DNA of 64,000 bases, taken from contig NZ_CP033365.1 in the NCBI RefSeq assembly GCF_013170825.1, forward strand, positions 1,116,001-1,180,000, read 5' to 3'. The notes below the pieces were generated by a model. It was not told the DNA's origin and ran no database searches. It saw only the letters and a list, made by a program, of their open reading frames with translations. A program made the translations under genes and the position numbers. Below, in pieces: positions 8,283 to 17,940 of this stretch. Position 1 is the stretch's first letter, and each line of letters opens with the position of its first letter. Source of the stretch: Mesorhizobium sp. NZP2298. Its GTDB lineage: Bacteria > Pseudomonadota > Alphaproteobacteria > Rhizobiales > Rhizobiaceae.

Positions 8283-9538
8283 ATCGCCTCGCCCTTCAAA
8301 AGCCTCGGCGTACCGGCCGAAAGTCCCGATGCCTGCCGGATGAAAAACTCCTTCAGGCGCGGCATGCGCTCGACGAGGCCGAGGCCGATGTCGCGGACGG
8401 CGCGCAGTGGGGTGATGTCGTTGGAAAACAGCCGATTCAGCACGTCCGTGGTGACACCCATCTGCACCGTGTCGAAATGGCGCCATTGCTGGTAGCGCTC
8501 GAGCACGTCGAGCGCACCGATGTCCTGCCCGAGCCGGTCCGCCTCGACGATCACCTCGGCAAGTGCCGCCACATCCTTGAAGCCGAGATTGAGGCCCTGT
8601 CCAGCGATCGGATGGATGCCGTGGGCGGCGTCGCCGGCAAGGGCGACGCGCGGCGCGACGAAGGCCCGTGCAATGGTGAGGCCGAGCGGCCAGGCGCGCG
8701 GCTTGTCGGCGACACGGATCTCTCCGAGCTTCAGGCCAAAGCGCTGTTCGAGCTCATGCTCGAAGACGAGATCGTCGCCTTCCACGAGCGCCTTGGCATC
8801 TTCCGTGCGTTCGACCCAGACGATCGACGAGCGGTTGGTGCCGTCCTCGTCGGGTTTCAGCGGCAGCGTGGCAAAGGGCCCGGCGGGCAGGAAATGTTCT
8901 TCGGCGCGGCCGTTGTGAGGCCGCTCATGCGCCACCGTGCAGACGATGCCGGACTGGCCGTATTCCCATTTCACCGTCTTGATGCCGGCCATGTCGCGCA
9001 GCTTCGAATTGACGCCGTCGGCGGCGACCAGCAACCGCGCCGTCAGCGCGGCGCCATCGGCCAGATGCACCGATATACCGGCACCGCCGGTCTCAAAACC
9101 CTGCACCGCGACGCCTTCGATGATATCGATGCCGAGCTTCTCGGCCCTGGCGCGCAAGGCGCCGTTCAACGCCTTGTTGGCGACCATGTGCGCGAAGGGC
9201 TCGCCCGGCGCCACTTCGCCGCCGAAGGTCAGGAAGACCGGGCGCACCGGATCGGAGCTGCGTGAATCGGTGATGATCATTTCGGTGATGGCCTGCGCCT
9301 GCGGGGCGATCTCGGCCCAGACGCCGAGCTGGTCGAGCATGCGGCAGGCGGCAGCGGCGATGGCCGAGGCACGGCCATCGCGTTGCCAAGCGCCGGCCGG
9401 CGCGGCATCGACCAACGCCACGGCAAGACCCGGCCGCGCCTGCTTCAGCGAGACGGCGGCGGCCAGTCCGACATAGCCGGCGCCGGCAACGAGGATATCG
9501 AGCCCGGATCTGGTCTTGGCGTCCGCCTTGCGTTCCAT
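8279..9538 (-). CDS. UbiH/UbiF/VisC-type FAD-dependent hydroxylase
   Basis: This 419-residue flavoprotein monooxygenase probably hydroxylates the ubiquinone precursor ring. Landmarks are the FAD Rossmann motif GAGYVGLAAAVSLKQ near the start, VAADGVNSKLRDMAG, and the second FAD motif ALAGDAAHGIHPIAGQGLN. The start at 9538 is preceded by AAGGAG; earlier in-frame starts give a non-homologous extension. It diverges from tesB. Whether it is UbiH, UbiF or the alphaproteobacterial UbiL cannot be decided from sequence alone. Confidence 0.92.
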   Translation of the reverse strand: MERKADAKTRSGLDILVAGAGYVGLAAAVSLKQARPGLAVALVDAAPAGAWQRDGRASAIAAAACRMLDQLGVWAEIAPQAQAITEMIITDSRSSDPVRPVFLTFGGEVAPGEPFAHMVANKALNGALRARAEKLGIDIIEGVAVQGFETGGAGISVHLADGAALTARLLVAADGVNSKLRDMAGIKTVKWEYGQSGIVCTVAHERPHNGRAEEHFLPAGPFATLPLKPDEDGTNRSSIVWVERTEDAKALVEGDDLVFEHELEQRFGLKLGEIRVADKPRAWPLGLTIARAFVAPRVALAGDAAHGIHPIAGQGLNLGFKDVAALAEVIVEADRLGQDIGALDVLERYQQWRHFDTVQMGVTTDVLNRLFSNDITPLRAVRDIGLGLVERMPRLKEFFIRQASGLSAGTPRLLKGEAI

Positions 9539-9636
9539 TGTCTTGGCTCCTTGCGCACCGACCGGGCTTGCGCCCTTGACGGCTCGTCCTTCCTGTCGGA
9601 AACCGCCATAGCAATTTTGCGGCGAGGTCACAAAAC

Positions 9637-10497
9637 ATGACGGCGGCCATGGACGAGCTTCTGCGCATTCTCGACCTCGAGAGGCTCGAACACAATCTGT
9701 ATCGTGGTCGCAGCCCCCAGGTGGAGTGGCAGCGCGTGTTCGGCGGCCAGACCATCGCCCAGGCGCTGGTGGCGGCGCAGCGCACGGTCGAGCCGGACCG
9801 CTTCGTGCATTCGCTGCACGGCTATTTCATGCGGCCGGGCGACATCAAGGTACCGATCGTCTACGAGGTCGACCGCATCCGCGACGGCGGCTCCTTCACC
9901 ACGCGACGCGTGCTGGCGATCCAGCACGGACAGGCGATCTTTTCGCTGGAAGCCTCGTTCCAGGTCGATGAAAAGGGGCTCGAGCATCAATTCGCGCTGC
10001 CCGACGACGTGCCGCCGCCGGAGGGCCTGCAGACCCAGCGGCAGCTGCTCGAGAAGGCCGAACGCGTGCCGGAGGCGGTGCGCCGTTTCTGGGCGCGTGA
10101 GCGGCCGCTGGAGCTCAGGCCGGTCAATCTCCAGCACTATGAGAGCCGCGACAAGCTGCCGCCCAGGCAGAATGTCTGGATCCGGCTTGCAGGGCCGGTT
10201 CCCGACGACCGCGCGCTGCAATCGGTGCTGCTCGCCTATCTCTCCGACATGACGTTGCTCGACACCTCGACCTTCGCGCATGGGCGCGGCCTGTTCGATC
10301 CCGATATCCAGGCGGCAAGTCTCGACCATTCCATGTGGTTTCACCGACCGCATTCGCTCGACGGCTGGCTGCTCTATGCGCAGGACAGCCCTTCGAGTTC
10401 GGGATCGCGCGGCTTCAGCCGCGGCACGCTCTATGCCCGCGACGGCACGCTGATCGCCTCGGTGGCCCAGGAAGGCCTGATCCGGCTCAAGCGTTGA
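9637..10497 (+). CDS. tesB: Acyl-CoA thioesterase II
   Basis: This 286-residue double hot-dog thioesterase hydrolyses medium- and long-chain acyl-CoA. The first hot dog has ERLEHNLYRG and QRVFGGQTIAQAL; the second contains the hallmark ASLDHSMWFHRP and SRGFSRGTLY. Length is typical of TesB. It is divergent from the UbiH-type gene with about 100 bases between. Start ATG 9637 or the in-frame ATG at 9649. Confidence 0.95.
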   Translation: MTAAMDELLRILDLERLEHNLYRGRSPQVEWQRVFGGQTIAQALVAAQRTVEPDRFVHSLHGYFMRPGDIKVPIVYEVDRIRDGGSFTTRRVLAIQHGQAIFSLEASFQVDEKGLEHQFALPDDVPPPEGLQTQRQLLEKAERVPEAVRRFWARERPLELRPVNLQHYESRDKLPPRQNVWIRLAGPVPDDRALQSVLLAYLSDMTLLDTSTFAHGRGLFDPDIQAASLDHSMWFHRPHSLDGWLLYAQDSPSSSGSRGFSRGTLYARDGTLIASVAQEGLIRLKR

Positions 10498-10528
10498 GCA
10501 TTGCGAGTCTTGTTTGAGCAGGATGACT

Positions 10529-10551
10529 GGACAAACGAAAACCGTTTGTCC
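10529..10551 (+). terminator. Hairpin downstream of tesB
   Basis: GGACAAACG and CGTTTGTCC make a perfect 9-bp stem around AAAAC, 31 bases after the tesB stop. There is no T-run, so it may be a 3'-end stabiliser or a weak terminator. Confidence 0.45.
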
Positions 10552-10617
10552 GAGAAAACCGGGCTCCTGCCTTTCGCGCCAAGCTCAAAGCCGGCAAAAT
10601 AGGCAAAATGGAAAAAT

Positions 10618-10634
10618 TGCACAAATTTTAAGCA
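10618..10634 (+). promoter_or_regulatory. Candidate NtrC-binding site upstream of glnK
   Basis: A 17-base element starts TGCAC and ends GCA, like the NtrC consensus TGCAC-N7-GTGCA but with a degenerate right half. It sits about 100 bases upstream of the sigma-54-like element, the usual enhancer distance. Confidence 0.4.
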
Positions 10635-10721
10635 TATGGCGCGCCGCAGGGACCGGCGCCTGCTGACCTCGGTCCCCCCATTTCCTTTGTTTACAACAGG
10701 TTAACACGCTGCTTCGGCACT

Positions 10722-10737
10722 TGGCACGGAGCTTGAA
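10722..10737 (+). promoter_or_regulatory. glnK: Sigma-54-type promoter of glnK-amtB
   Basis: TGGCACGGAGCTTGAA matches the -24 element TGGCACG well. The -12 element reads TTGA instead of TTGC. It lies about 85 bases before glnK, a gene usually activated by NtrC with RpoN in nitrogen limitation. Confidence 0.55.
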
Positions 10738-10813
10738 TCCTTGGGGGCACTCTCCGGCTCCTTGGGATCGGTGAAGTCGTGCAAACGCGGGGGACCGCAA
10801 CAGCAAAGGGTGA

Positions 10814-11158
<345 letters not shown>

Positions 11159-11189
11159 GCGGCGAACACGTATTCCAATGGAGAGTTCA

Positions 11190-12545
11190 ATGAATATTTC
11201 TTCCACCTTGAAGACGACGGGACGGGCGGCCCTTCTGGGCTCGCTTGCTCTCGCAGCATTGGGCAGCGTCGCCGCCTTCGCGCAGGAAGCAGCTCCGGCC
11301 GCTGCCGCCGCCGCACCGGCTGCCGCCCCCACGCCGGTGCTAGATACCGGCAATACCGCCTGGATGCTGACCTCGACGGCGTTGGTGCTGATGATGACCA
11401 TCCCGGGCCTGGCGCTGTTCTACGGCGGCATGGTGCGCAAGAAGAACGTGCTCGCCACCATCATGCAGAGCTTTGCCATCACCTGCCTGGTGACGATCCT
11501 GTGGTTCATGTTCGGCTATTCGCTCGCCTTCTCCGACGGCGGCGGCATGAATGCCTATCTCGGCGGCTTCTCGAAATTCTTCCATCACGGCATCACCACC
11601 TCGACGCTGTGGGCGCCCGGGGTCGCGAACATTCCTGAATTCGTCTTCTCGATGTTCCAGATGACCTTCGCCATCATCACGCCTGCCCTCATCGCCGGCG
11701 CCTTCGCCGAGCGCATGAAGTTCTCGGCGCTGCTGATCTTCATGGCGCTGTGGCTGCTGGTCGTCTATGCGCCGATCGCGCATTGGGTCTGGGGCGGCGG
11801 CTTCCTTGGCGCGGCCGGCGTGCTCGACTTCGCCGGCGGCACGGTCGTCCACATCAATGCCGGTGTCGCCGGTCTCGTCTGCGCCCTGGTTCTGGGCAAG
11901 CGCGAGGGCTATGGCACCACCAACATGGCACCGCATAACTTGGTCTACTCGGTGATCGGCGCTTCGCTGCTGTGGGTCGGCTGGTTCGGCTTCAACGCCG
12001 GTTCGGAACTGGCGGCCGACGGCCTTGCCGGCGCCGCCATGCTCAACACCCAGGTCGCTACCGCCGCGGCGGCCCTTGCCTGGATGTTCGCCGAATGGAT
12101 CGTCGCCAAGAAGCCTTCGGTGCTCGGCATCATCTCGGGTGCCGTCGCCGGCCTGGTCGCGGTGACGCCGGCTTCCGGCTTCGTCAACCCGACCGGCGCC
12201 TTCATCGTCGGCATCGTCGCCGGCGTGGTCTGCTACATCTCGGCGGTCAAGGTGAAGCACATGTTCGGCTATGACGACTCGCTCGATGCCTTCGGCGTCC
12301 ATGGCGTCGGCGGCGTGGTTGGTGCGTTGCTGACCGGCCTGCTCGCCGATCCGGCGATCAACAGCCTGTCGTCGGGTGCCTCCGTCGGCAAGCAGCTCTA
12401 CGGCATCGTCTTCACCATCCTGTGGACGGCGATCGCCACCTTCGTGATCCTCTACATCGTCAAGGCGCTGGTCGGCCTGCGTCCGACGACCCAGGAAGAG
12501 GTCGAAGGCCTCGACATCTCCCAGCATGGCGAAGTGGTGCCGTAA
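11190..12545 (+). CDS. amtB: Ammonium transporter AmtB
   Basis: This 451-residue inner-membrane ammonium channel works as a trimer. The first about 32 residues are a cleavable signal peptide (LLGSLALAALGSVAAFAQEA), followed by an Ala/Pro-rich linker and about 11 membrane helices. Landmarks include PGLALFYGGMVRKKNVL, GGTVVHINAGVAGL with the first pore histidine, and DAFGVHGVGGVVGALLTG with the second. Start 11190 has GGAG upstream. It forms an operon with glnK. Confidence 0.96.
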   Translation: MNISSTLKTTGRAALLGSLALAALGSVAAFAQEAAPAAAAAAPAAAPTPVLDTGNTAWMLTSTALVLMMTIPGLALFYGGMVRKKNVLATIMQSFAITCLVTILWFMFGYSLAFSDGGGMNAYLGGFSKFFHHGITTSTLWAPGVANIPEFVFSMFQMTFAIITPALIAGAFAERMKFSALLIFMALWLLVVYAPIAHWVWGGGFLGAAGVLDFAGGTVVHINAGVAGLVCALVLGKREGYGTTNMAPHNLVYSVIGASLLWVGWFGFNAGSELAADGLAGAAMLNTQVATAAAALAWMFAEWIVAKKPSVLGIISGAVAGLVAVTPASGFVNPTGAFIVGIVAGVVCYISAVKVKHMFGYDDSLDAFGVHGVGGVVGALLTGLLADPAINSLSSGASVGKQLYGIVFTILWTAIATFVILYIVKALVGLRPTTQEEVEGLDISQHGEVVP

Positions 12546-12560
12546 GGCCAGCCTCGCCAA

Positions 12561-12591
12561 GGGGCCGGCGGATCCTCCTCCCGCCGGCCCC
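12561..12591 (+). terminator. Hairpin downstream of amtB
   Basis: GGGGCCGGCGG and CCGCCGGCCCC form an 11-bp stem 15 bases after the amtB stop, followed by ATATTT. It is strong in stem but short in T-run. Confidence 0.65.
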
Positions 12592-12720
12592 ATATTTCAC
12601 GCAACTTCCACCTGAAGACCGTGGTTCGGTTTTCATCGGGGTTGCTCCAGAGATCCCGTCGTGACGTTCTCGAAAGAGGCTCACGCATTGAGGCCCGAAG
12701 CAATTCGGGCCTCTTTTTTT
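12592..12720 (+). ncRNA. Possible small RNA or long amtB 3' UTR ending in an intrinsic terminator
   Basis: About 100 bases with no ORF lie between two hairpins and end in a textbook terminator (GAGGCCCGAA, loop GCAA, TTCGGGCCTC, T7) at 12690-12720. An inner hairpin GAAGACCG/CGGTTTTC lies near 12620. No promoter is evident, so it could be a processed 3' UTR instead of an independent RNA. Confidence 0.35.
12690..12720 (+). terminator. Strong intrinsic terminator
   Basis: A perfect 10-bp stem with a four-base loop is followed by seven or more T residues. It ends any transcript from amtB or from the putative small RNA. Confidence 0.85.
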
Positions 12721-12769
12721 GGAAAATCGTTCGCTTCGAAAAGATGAAGGAGGAATCGTTTTTCGGAAT

Positions 12770-12858
12770 GATCACGTTTGCGTGATCGGCCAAAGGGAAG
12801 AAACATAGGGCTTCCCGGCTCCGTACTGGGGTTAGCGAGCGCCGTTCCGACGCTCGCT
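12770..12858 (+). promoter_or_regulatory. Leader hairpins before the small exported protein gene
   Basis: Two stems lie in the leader: GATCACG/CGTGATC at 12770-12787 and AGCGAGCG/CGCTCGCT at 12834-12858. The second ends 23 bases before the start codon and could affect translation or be an operator dyad. Confidence 0.4.
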
Positions 12859-12881
12859 ACCAACAGGGAAGGAACCAACTG

Positions 12882-13157
12882 ATGAACATTAAGAACATCT
12901 TCCTGGGAGCGCTGGCTCTGTCGATGCTCAGCGGTGTTGCACTTGCTGGCGCGCTCGACGAGCCTGACAACATGGCGCCGTTCTTCACCGATTCCGGCAT
13001 GAAGACCATGAAGCCGGAAGCGGACTTCAAGGCAGCCTGGGCCGCGACGGCCAAGGACAAGCAGGACACGATGATGAAGGAATGCCAGGACGCGGCGATG
13101 AGCAAGCCTCATGCCGAATTCTGCGCCAACCTGATGATGTACGCCGGTCACAAGTGA
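12882..13157 (+). CDS. Small exported protein of unknown function
   Basis: This 91-residue protein has a clear Sec signal peptide (NIFLGALALSMLSGVALAGA, cut near residue 23) and a mature part of about 68 residues rich in Met, Lys and Asp. The two cysteines (KECQDA and EFCANL) could form a disulfide in the periplasm. I do not recognise a named family. RBS GGGAAGGAA precedes the ATG. Two hairpins lie in the leader and one after the gene. Confidence 0.8.
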   Translation: MNIKNIFLGALALSMLSGVALAGALDEPDNMAPFFTDSGMKTMKPEADFKAAWAATAKDKQDTMMKECQDAAMSKPHAEFCANLMMYAGHK

Positions 13158-13209
13158 TCGCGCGGGATCGGGTCCGGAAGGCCCCGATCGCTTCGTCGTT
13201 TCAAGACAG

Positions 13210-13239
13210 GAATGGCGGGCTTCGCGGCCCGCCATTCTT
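13210..13239 (+). terminator. Terminator hairpin of the small exported protein gene
   Basis: GAATGGCGGGC and GCCCGCCATTC form an 11-bp stem around TTCGCG, then TTG. It is stable, with a short T-run. Confidence 0.7.
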
Positions 13240-13271
13240 GTCCGCGGGGCGGCATCGGTAAAAAGCCATGG

Positions 13272-13286
13272 TTAATGCGGCCTTAA
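13272..13286 (+). promoter_or_regulatory. CtrA-type box upstream of ftsK
   Basis: TTAA-N7-TTAA is a perfect match to the CtrA consensus of alphaproteobacteria. It is centred about 87 bases before the ftsK start and would tie ftsK to cell-cycle control. Confidence 0.6.
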
Positions 13287-13365
13287 CCTTCCCACAGCTA
13301 GTCTGACCTCCGAATCTGCCGGAGTGCGTCATGCGCTCCGGCCAGGCAATCTGACGGGGAAGAGC

Positions 13366-16023
13366 ATGCGTTCAGGGGCTTCAGCACCGCTCGCGCTGGC
13401 CGATACGGGGCACGGCATCCAGGCTTTCGCGCGGCGCCAGGTCGGCCGTCTGGTCGGTGCCGGCATGTTCCTGGCGGTGGCCTTCGGGGTTGCCAGCCTC
13501 GCCACCTGGAATGTTGCCGATCCAAGCTTCTCGCACGCCACCAACAACACCGTCACCAACGCCATGGGCTATGCCGGCGCTGTGTTCTCCGATCTTGCCA
13601 TGCAGTTCTTCGGCCTTGCCGCGGTTGCTGCGCTGGTCCCGGCCGTGGTCTGGGGGTACCTGCTGTTTTCGGCGCGCGGCGTCGACAGGCTGGCCAAGCG
13701 CGGGCTGTTCTGGTTCGGTTTCGCGCTGCTTGCCGCCGCCATCGCCGGCTGCATCGTTCCGCCCAAGACCTGGCCGCTGCCCACCGGCCTTGGCGGCGTG
13801 TTCGGCGACATGGTGCTCAAGATTCCCGGCGTCCTCATCGGTGGCTATCCGACCGGACTGATCGCCAGCGTGCTCGCAGTTCTGCTGGCTGCACCCGCGC
13901 TCTGGCTGTTCGCCTATGGCTCGGCGCTGATCGGGCGCAAGAACGGCTTCGCCGTGATGGAGGAACCGGCCGCGGACCCGCGCGAGGACGATCTTCTGTT
14001 CGACAATGACGAGGATGAGGGCGACGAGGGCATATTGGCGCTCGGCGCCATCACCCATTGGTGGCTGTCGCTGCGCGCGTGGATGCATCGGCGCGCGGTG
14101 CGCCGCAGGCAGGAGCGGGACGAATACGAGCCGGAGCTGGAGCCGCGCGCCAGCGCCTGGCGCCGCGCCGCCGAACGGGTCGAATCGGCTGAGTTCGCCG
14201 AGCAGCGCATGAGCCAGGATGGCCGCGCCCGCGTCGAGCCGGAATTCTTCGCCGCCATGGTCAATGACCGCAGCGTTTCCGTCGATCCGGATGATGACGA
14301 TATCTTCCGCGACGACGAGGACATGGATCTAGACGAGGAGCCCATCGTCCAGCGTCGCGCGGGCTCCGCCGCCAAGGTGCAGCAGTTCCGCTCCGACGCC
14401 GCCACCCGCGTCGAGGCGCCGGCACCACGCCCGGCTCCCGGCGCACGCGTCCAGCGTGAGGCGCAGACCTCGCTGATCGGCTCGGACAAGTTCGAGATGC
14501 CGTCGCTGCATTTCCTGTCCGAACCGAAGAACGTGGCGAAGGACCCGAGCCTGTCGAAGGACGCGCTGGAGCAGAACGCGCGCCTGCTCGAAGGGGTGCT
14601 GGAAGATTTCGGCGTCAAGGGCGAGATCATTGCCGTACGCCCCGGTCCCGTGGTCACCCTCTATGAGCTGGAACCGGCGCCCGGCATCAAATCGTCCCGT
14701 GTCATCGGCCTCTCCGACGACATCGCCCGCTCGATGAGCGCGATCGCCTGCCGCGTCGCCGTGGTGCCCGGCCGCAACGCCATCGGCATCGAATTGCCGA
14801 ATGCCAAGCGCGAGACGGTGTATCTGCGCGAGATCATGGCCAGCCGCGACTTCGAGACGACCAAGGCCAAGCTGGCGCTGGCGCTGGGCAAGACCATCAA
14901 TGGCGAGGCCGTCATCGTCGACATCGCCAAGATGCCGCACGTGCTGGTCGCCGGCACCACCGGCTCGGGCAAGTCGGTCGCCATCAACACCATGATCCTG
15001 TCGCTGCTCTATCGGCTGACGCCGCAGGAATGCCGGCTGATCATGATCGACCCTAAGATGCTCGAACTTTCCGTCTATGACGGCATCCCGCATCTGCTGA
15101 CGCCCGTCGTCACCGATCCGAAAAAGGCGGTGGTGGCGCTGAAATGGACCGTGCGGGAGATGGAGGACCGCTACCGCAAGATGTCCAAGGTCGGCGTGCG
15201 CAACATCGACGGTTTCAACGCCCGCGTTCAGCAGGCCGAGAAAAAAGGCGAGAAGATATCGCGCACGGTGCAGACCGGCTTCGATCGCCAGACCGGCGAG
15301 GCGATCTACGAGACCGAGAATCTCGACCTCGAGCCGATGCCCTACATCGTCGTCATCATCGACGAAATGGCAGACCTGATGATGGTCGCCGGCAAGGACA
15401 TCGAAGGTGCCGTGCAGCGCCTGGCGCAGATGGCGCGTGCCGCCGGCATCCATGTCATCATGGCGACGCAACGTCCCTCCGTCGACGTCATCACCGGCAC
15501 CATCAAGGCCAACTTCCCGACCCGCATCTCCTTCCAGGTGACGTCGAAGATCGACAGCCGCACCATTCTGGGCGAGCAGGGCGCCGAGCAGCTGCTCGGC
15601 ATGGGTGACATGCTCTACATGGCCGGTGGCGGCCGCATCCAGCGCGTGCACGGTCCTTTCGTCTCCGACGATGAGGTGGAGAAGATCGTCGGGCACCTGA
15701 AGCTGCAGGGCGTACCCGAATATCTCGACGCCATCACCGAGGATGACGACGAGGACGACGACGAACCGTCCGGCAAGGGCGGTTCCGGCGGTGGTGGTGG
15801 TGGCGGCAATTTCGAGGATTCCGACGACCCCTACGACCAGGCGGTCGCCGTGGTGCTGCGCGACGGCAAGGCATCGACCAGCTACATCCAGCGCCGTCTC
15901 GGCATCGGCTACAACCGCGCCGCCTCGATCATCGAGAAGATGGAAAAGGAAGGCATTGTCGGCCCGGCCAACCACGCGGGAAAACGCGAAATCCTGGTGC
16001 CGACCGAAGAGGACAAGTTCTGA
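13366..16023 (+). CDS. ftsK: DNA translocase FtsK
   Basis: This 885-residue division-septum DNA pump moves chromosome termini towards dif. The N-terminal about 180 residues contain four membrane helices. A long acidic linker follows (residues ~200-370; clusters such as [15 protein letters not shown]). The motor has the Walker A GTTGSGKS and Walker [14 protein letters not shown], then a Gly-rich spacer and the C-terminal gamma winged helix ([18 protein letters not shown]) that reads KOPS sites. The start at 13366 has GGGGAAGAG upstream. lolA and xthA follow, a typical order in Hyphomicrobiales. Confidence 0.97.
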   Translation: MRSGASAPLALADTGHGIQAFARRQVGRLVGAGMFLAVAFGVASLATWNVADPSFSHATNNTVTNAMGYAGAVFSDLAMQFFGLAAVAALVPAVVWGYLLFSARGVDRLAKRGLFWFGFALLAAAIAGCIVPPKTWPLPTGLGGVFGDMVLKIPGVLIGGYPTGLIASVLAVLLAAPALWLFAYGSALIGRKNGFAVMEEPAADPREDDLLFDNDEDEGDEGILALGAITHWWLSLRAWMHRRAVRRRQERDEYEPELEPRASAWRRAAERVESAEFAEQRMSQDGRARVEPEFFAAMVNDRSVSVDPDDDDIFRDDEDMDLDEEPIVQRRAGSAAKVQQFRSDAATRVEAPAPRPAPGARVQREAQTSLIGSDKFEMPSLHFLSEPKNVAKDPSLSKDALEQNARLLEGVLEDFGVKGEIIAVRPGPVVTLYELEPAPGIKSSRVIGLSDDIARSMSAIACRVAVVPGRNAIGIELPNAKRETVYLREIMASRDFETTKAKLALALGKTINGEAVIVDIAKMPHVLVAGTTGSGKSVAINTMILSLLYRLTPQECRLIMIDPKMLELSVYDGIPHLLTPVVTDPKKAVVALKWTVREMEDRYRKMSKVGVRNIDGFNARVQQAEKKGEKISRTVQTGFDRQTGEAIYETENLDLEPMPYIVVIIDEMADLMMVAGKDIEGAVQRLAQMARAAGIHVIMATQRPSVDVITGTIKANFPTRISFQVTSKIDSRTILGEQGAEQLLGMGDMLYMAGGGRIQRVHGPFVSDDEVEKIVGHLKLQGVPEYLDAITEDDDEDDDEPSGKGGSGGGGGGGNFEDSDDPYDQAVAVVLRDGKASTSYIQRRLGIGYNRAASIIEKMEKEGIVGPANHAGKREILVPTEEDKF

Positions 16024-16146
16024 TGGGAAGCCGGCCGCAACCTTGAACCTCGCGGCGCGTTGAAGCGAGGGTGCGCCGCCAAACTTAAGCCCAACTGGGG
16101 GTTCAGGACAGCGACAGATACAGGAATCATCAAGCGAGTGACCGAC

Positions 16147-16827
16147 ATGAAGAACGATCTTTCCGCACTCAGCGATTTTGCCCCGACCCGTCGTCAGTTG
16201 CTCGGCCTCGGCCTTGCCTTTGCGGGTGCAGCCGCCATCAATGTGGTGCCCGGGTTCCAGTTGCTGGCCTCGGCGCAGGCGGCCGTGCCCACGGCCGCAC
16301 AGAAAATCGCCGACCATTTTTCCGCGGTCAAATCGATGAGCGGCGAATTCGTCCAGTTCGGCCCCAAGGGCGAGCAGACCGGCGGCAAGTTCTTCCTGGA
16401 ACGGCCGGGCAAGATCCGCTTCAACTATGACGGAGCGTCGAATTTCCGGGTGATTTCCGACGGCAAGTCCGTGGTCATCCTCAACAAGAAGCTGAACACG
16501 TCGGATCTGTATCCGCTGTCCAAGACGCCGCTGAAGCTCCTGCTCGACGACCGCATCGACCTCTCCGGCGATCGCGTCAAGAGCGTCAAGGAAGAGGACG
16601 ACCTCACCACCATCAAGCTCGCCGACAAGTCGGTGTTCGGCAATGCGATGATCACCATGATGTTCGATCCGAAAACCTATGATCTGCGGCAGTGGACGAT
16701 CACCGACGCGCAAGGCAAGGACACCACGGTGATGATCTTCAACACCAAGGAGGGCGTCAGCTTCGCCGCCGACACCTTTGCCATCGACTATACGGCCAAC
16801 CGCGAGCTGAACACCAAGACGCGCTGA
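16147..16827 (+). CDS. lolA: Outer-membrane lipoprotein carrier protein LolA family
   Basis: This 226-residue periplasmic chaperone ferries lipoproteins to the outer membrane. The N-terminus TRRQLLGLGLAFAG has a twin arginine before the hydrophobic stretch, and the predicted cut is after about residue 40, so Tat export is possible. SGEFVQFGPKGEQTGGKFFL and RPGKIRFNYD are typical of the LolA fold. It follows ftsK by 123 bases. The 3' end abuts a palindromic repeat. Confidence 0.92.
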   Translation: MKNDLSALSDFAPTRRQLLGLGLAFAGAAAINVVPGFQLLASAQAAVPTAAQKIADHFSAVKSMSGEFVQFGPKGEQTGGKFFLERPGKIRFNYDGASNFRVISDGKSVVILNKKLNTSDLYPLSKTPLKLLLDDRIDLSGDRVKSVKEEDDLTTIKLADKSVFGNAMITMMFDPKTYDLRQWTITDAQGKDTTVMIFNTKEGVSFAADTFAIDYTANRELNTKTR

Positions 16828-16986
16828 GGTACACTAATATTCAGGTGAGGCCGGCCTGCGAATGGCGGCCTCCTGCGCTTCTCCGTTCTACTGCGTCGCA
16901 GTAGAACGGAATTCACGTATCAAACGTACGCTCCGCATCTCGGAATCCATCGTTCTCGACTCGGCCTGACCTGAATCTCAGCGCAT
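16828..16986. repeat. Large palindromic intergenic repeat, copy B
   Basis: The second copy of the element at 7598-7812 again starts directly after a stop codon. Its left arm (ATTCAGGTGAGGCCGG) is the inverse of its right arm (CGGCCTGACCTGAAT). An inner 13-bp perfect hairpin, CCGTTCTACTGCG/CGCAGTAGAACGG, lies at 16883-16909, where copy A has a different hairpin. The remaining bases up to xthA (16987-17133) show no feature. Confidence 0.8.
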
Positions 16987-17133
16987 CTTGGGCCGCGCCT
17001 GAGCAGGTTCCGAACATGGCCCGGCTTGTCTTTGCGGCGCCCGGCTGGCAGTTTCCGGACTGACTCCCTCAAAAGGCGTCTTCTCCGCCAGGATTCATCG
17101 GTCCTGGCTGGAAGTACGCTGTCCGGATTGCCA

Positions 17134-17940
17134 ATGCCCTTTTCGATCGCCACCTGGAACATCAACTCCGTGCGCCTGCGCATGCCGATCGTCGAACGCC
17201 TGCTCGATGAGTACGCCCCCGATGTGCTGTGCCTGCAAGAGACCAAGGTTCCGGACGAATTGTTCCCGGAAAAGGCGTTCCGCAAGCTCGGCTACGGGCA
17301 CATCGCCTTCCATGGCCAGAAGGGCTACCACGGCGTCGCCACCGTGGCGCGGCGGCCGATCGAGGTGGTCGAAAAGCGCCGTTTCTGCGAAATCGAGGAC
17401 AGCCGGCATTTGTCGGTGACGGTGCGCGCCGGCGGCAAGACGATCCTGCTGCACAATTTCTACGTTCCGGCGGGCGGCGACGAACCGGATCCCGAAATCA
17501 ACAAGAAATTCAAGCACAAGCTCGATTTCGTCGCCGAGATGAACGCCATCCGCGCCGAGCACAACGAGGTGTCCGCTTCGGTGCTGGTCGGCGACCTCAA
17601 CATCGCGCCGCTCGAGCACGACGTCTGGTCGCACAAGCAATTGCTCAATGTGGTCAGCCACACGCCGGTCGAGACCGAAAACTTCGAGGCGATGCGGCTC
17701 GCCGGCAACTGGGTCGACCTGATGCGGCTCAACGTGCCATCAGACCAGAAGCTCTACACTTGGTGGAGTTATCGCGCGCAGGACTGGGAAGCGTCGAACC
17801 GGGGCCGGCGGCTCGACCATGTCTGGTCGTCGCCCAACCTGGTGCCCGATTTCGCCGGTTACGAAATCCTGAGGGCGGCACGCGGCTGGGACCGCCCCTC
17901 GGACCATGTGCCTGTCATTGCGCGGTTCGATCTGGACTAG
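17134..17940 (+). CDS. xthA: Exodeoxyribonuclease III
   Basis: This 268-residue Mg-dependent AP endonuclease and 3'-5' exonuclease acts in base-excision repair. Landmarks are ATWNINSVRLR, CLQETKVPDE with the metal-binding Glu, VGDLNIAP, and the C-terminal RLDHVWSS and SDHVPVIARF. The start at 17134 matches the usual N-terminus; upstream in-frame codons cross non-coding repeat flank. The 3' end overlaps the convergent GNAT gene by 26 bases. Confidence 0.96.
   Translation: MPFSIATWNINSVRLRMPIVERLLDEYAPDVLCLQETKVPDELFPEKAFRKLGYGHIAFHGQKGYHGVATVARRPIEVVEKRRFCEIEDSRHLSVTVRAGGKTILLHNFYVPAGGDEPDPEINKKFKHKLDFVAEMNAIRAEHNEVSASVLVGDLNIAPLEHDVWSHKQLLNVVSHTPVETENFEAMRLAGNWVDLMRLNVPSDQKLYTWWSYRAQDWEASNRGRRLDHVWSSPNLVPDFAGYEILRAARGWDRPSDHVPVIARFDLD

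Noticed and set aside
11340..12593. A 417-codon frame opposite amtB
   Set aside because: It is the mirror of a membrane-protein gene, giving an artificial charged, low-complexity sequence.
14329..16713. A 794-codon open frame on the minus strand opposite ftsK and lolA
   Set aside because: High-GC third-codon bias keeps this antisense frame open. The translation is His/Asp/Gly-rich without any domain, while the plus strand encodes a complete FtsK and LolA.
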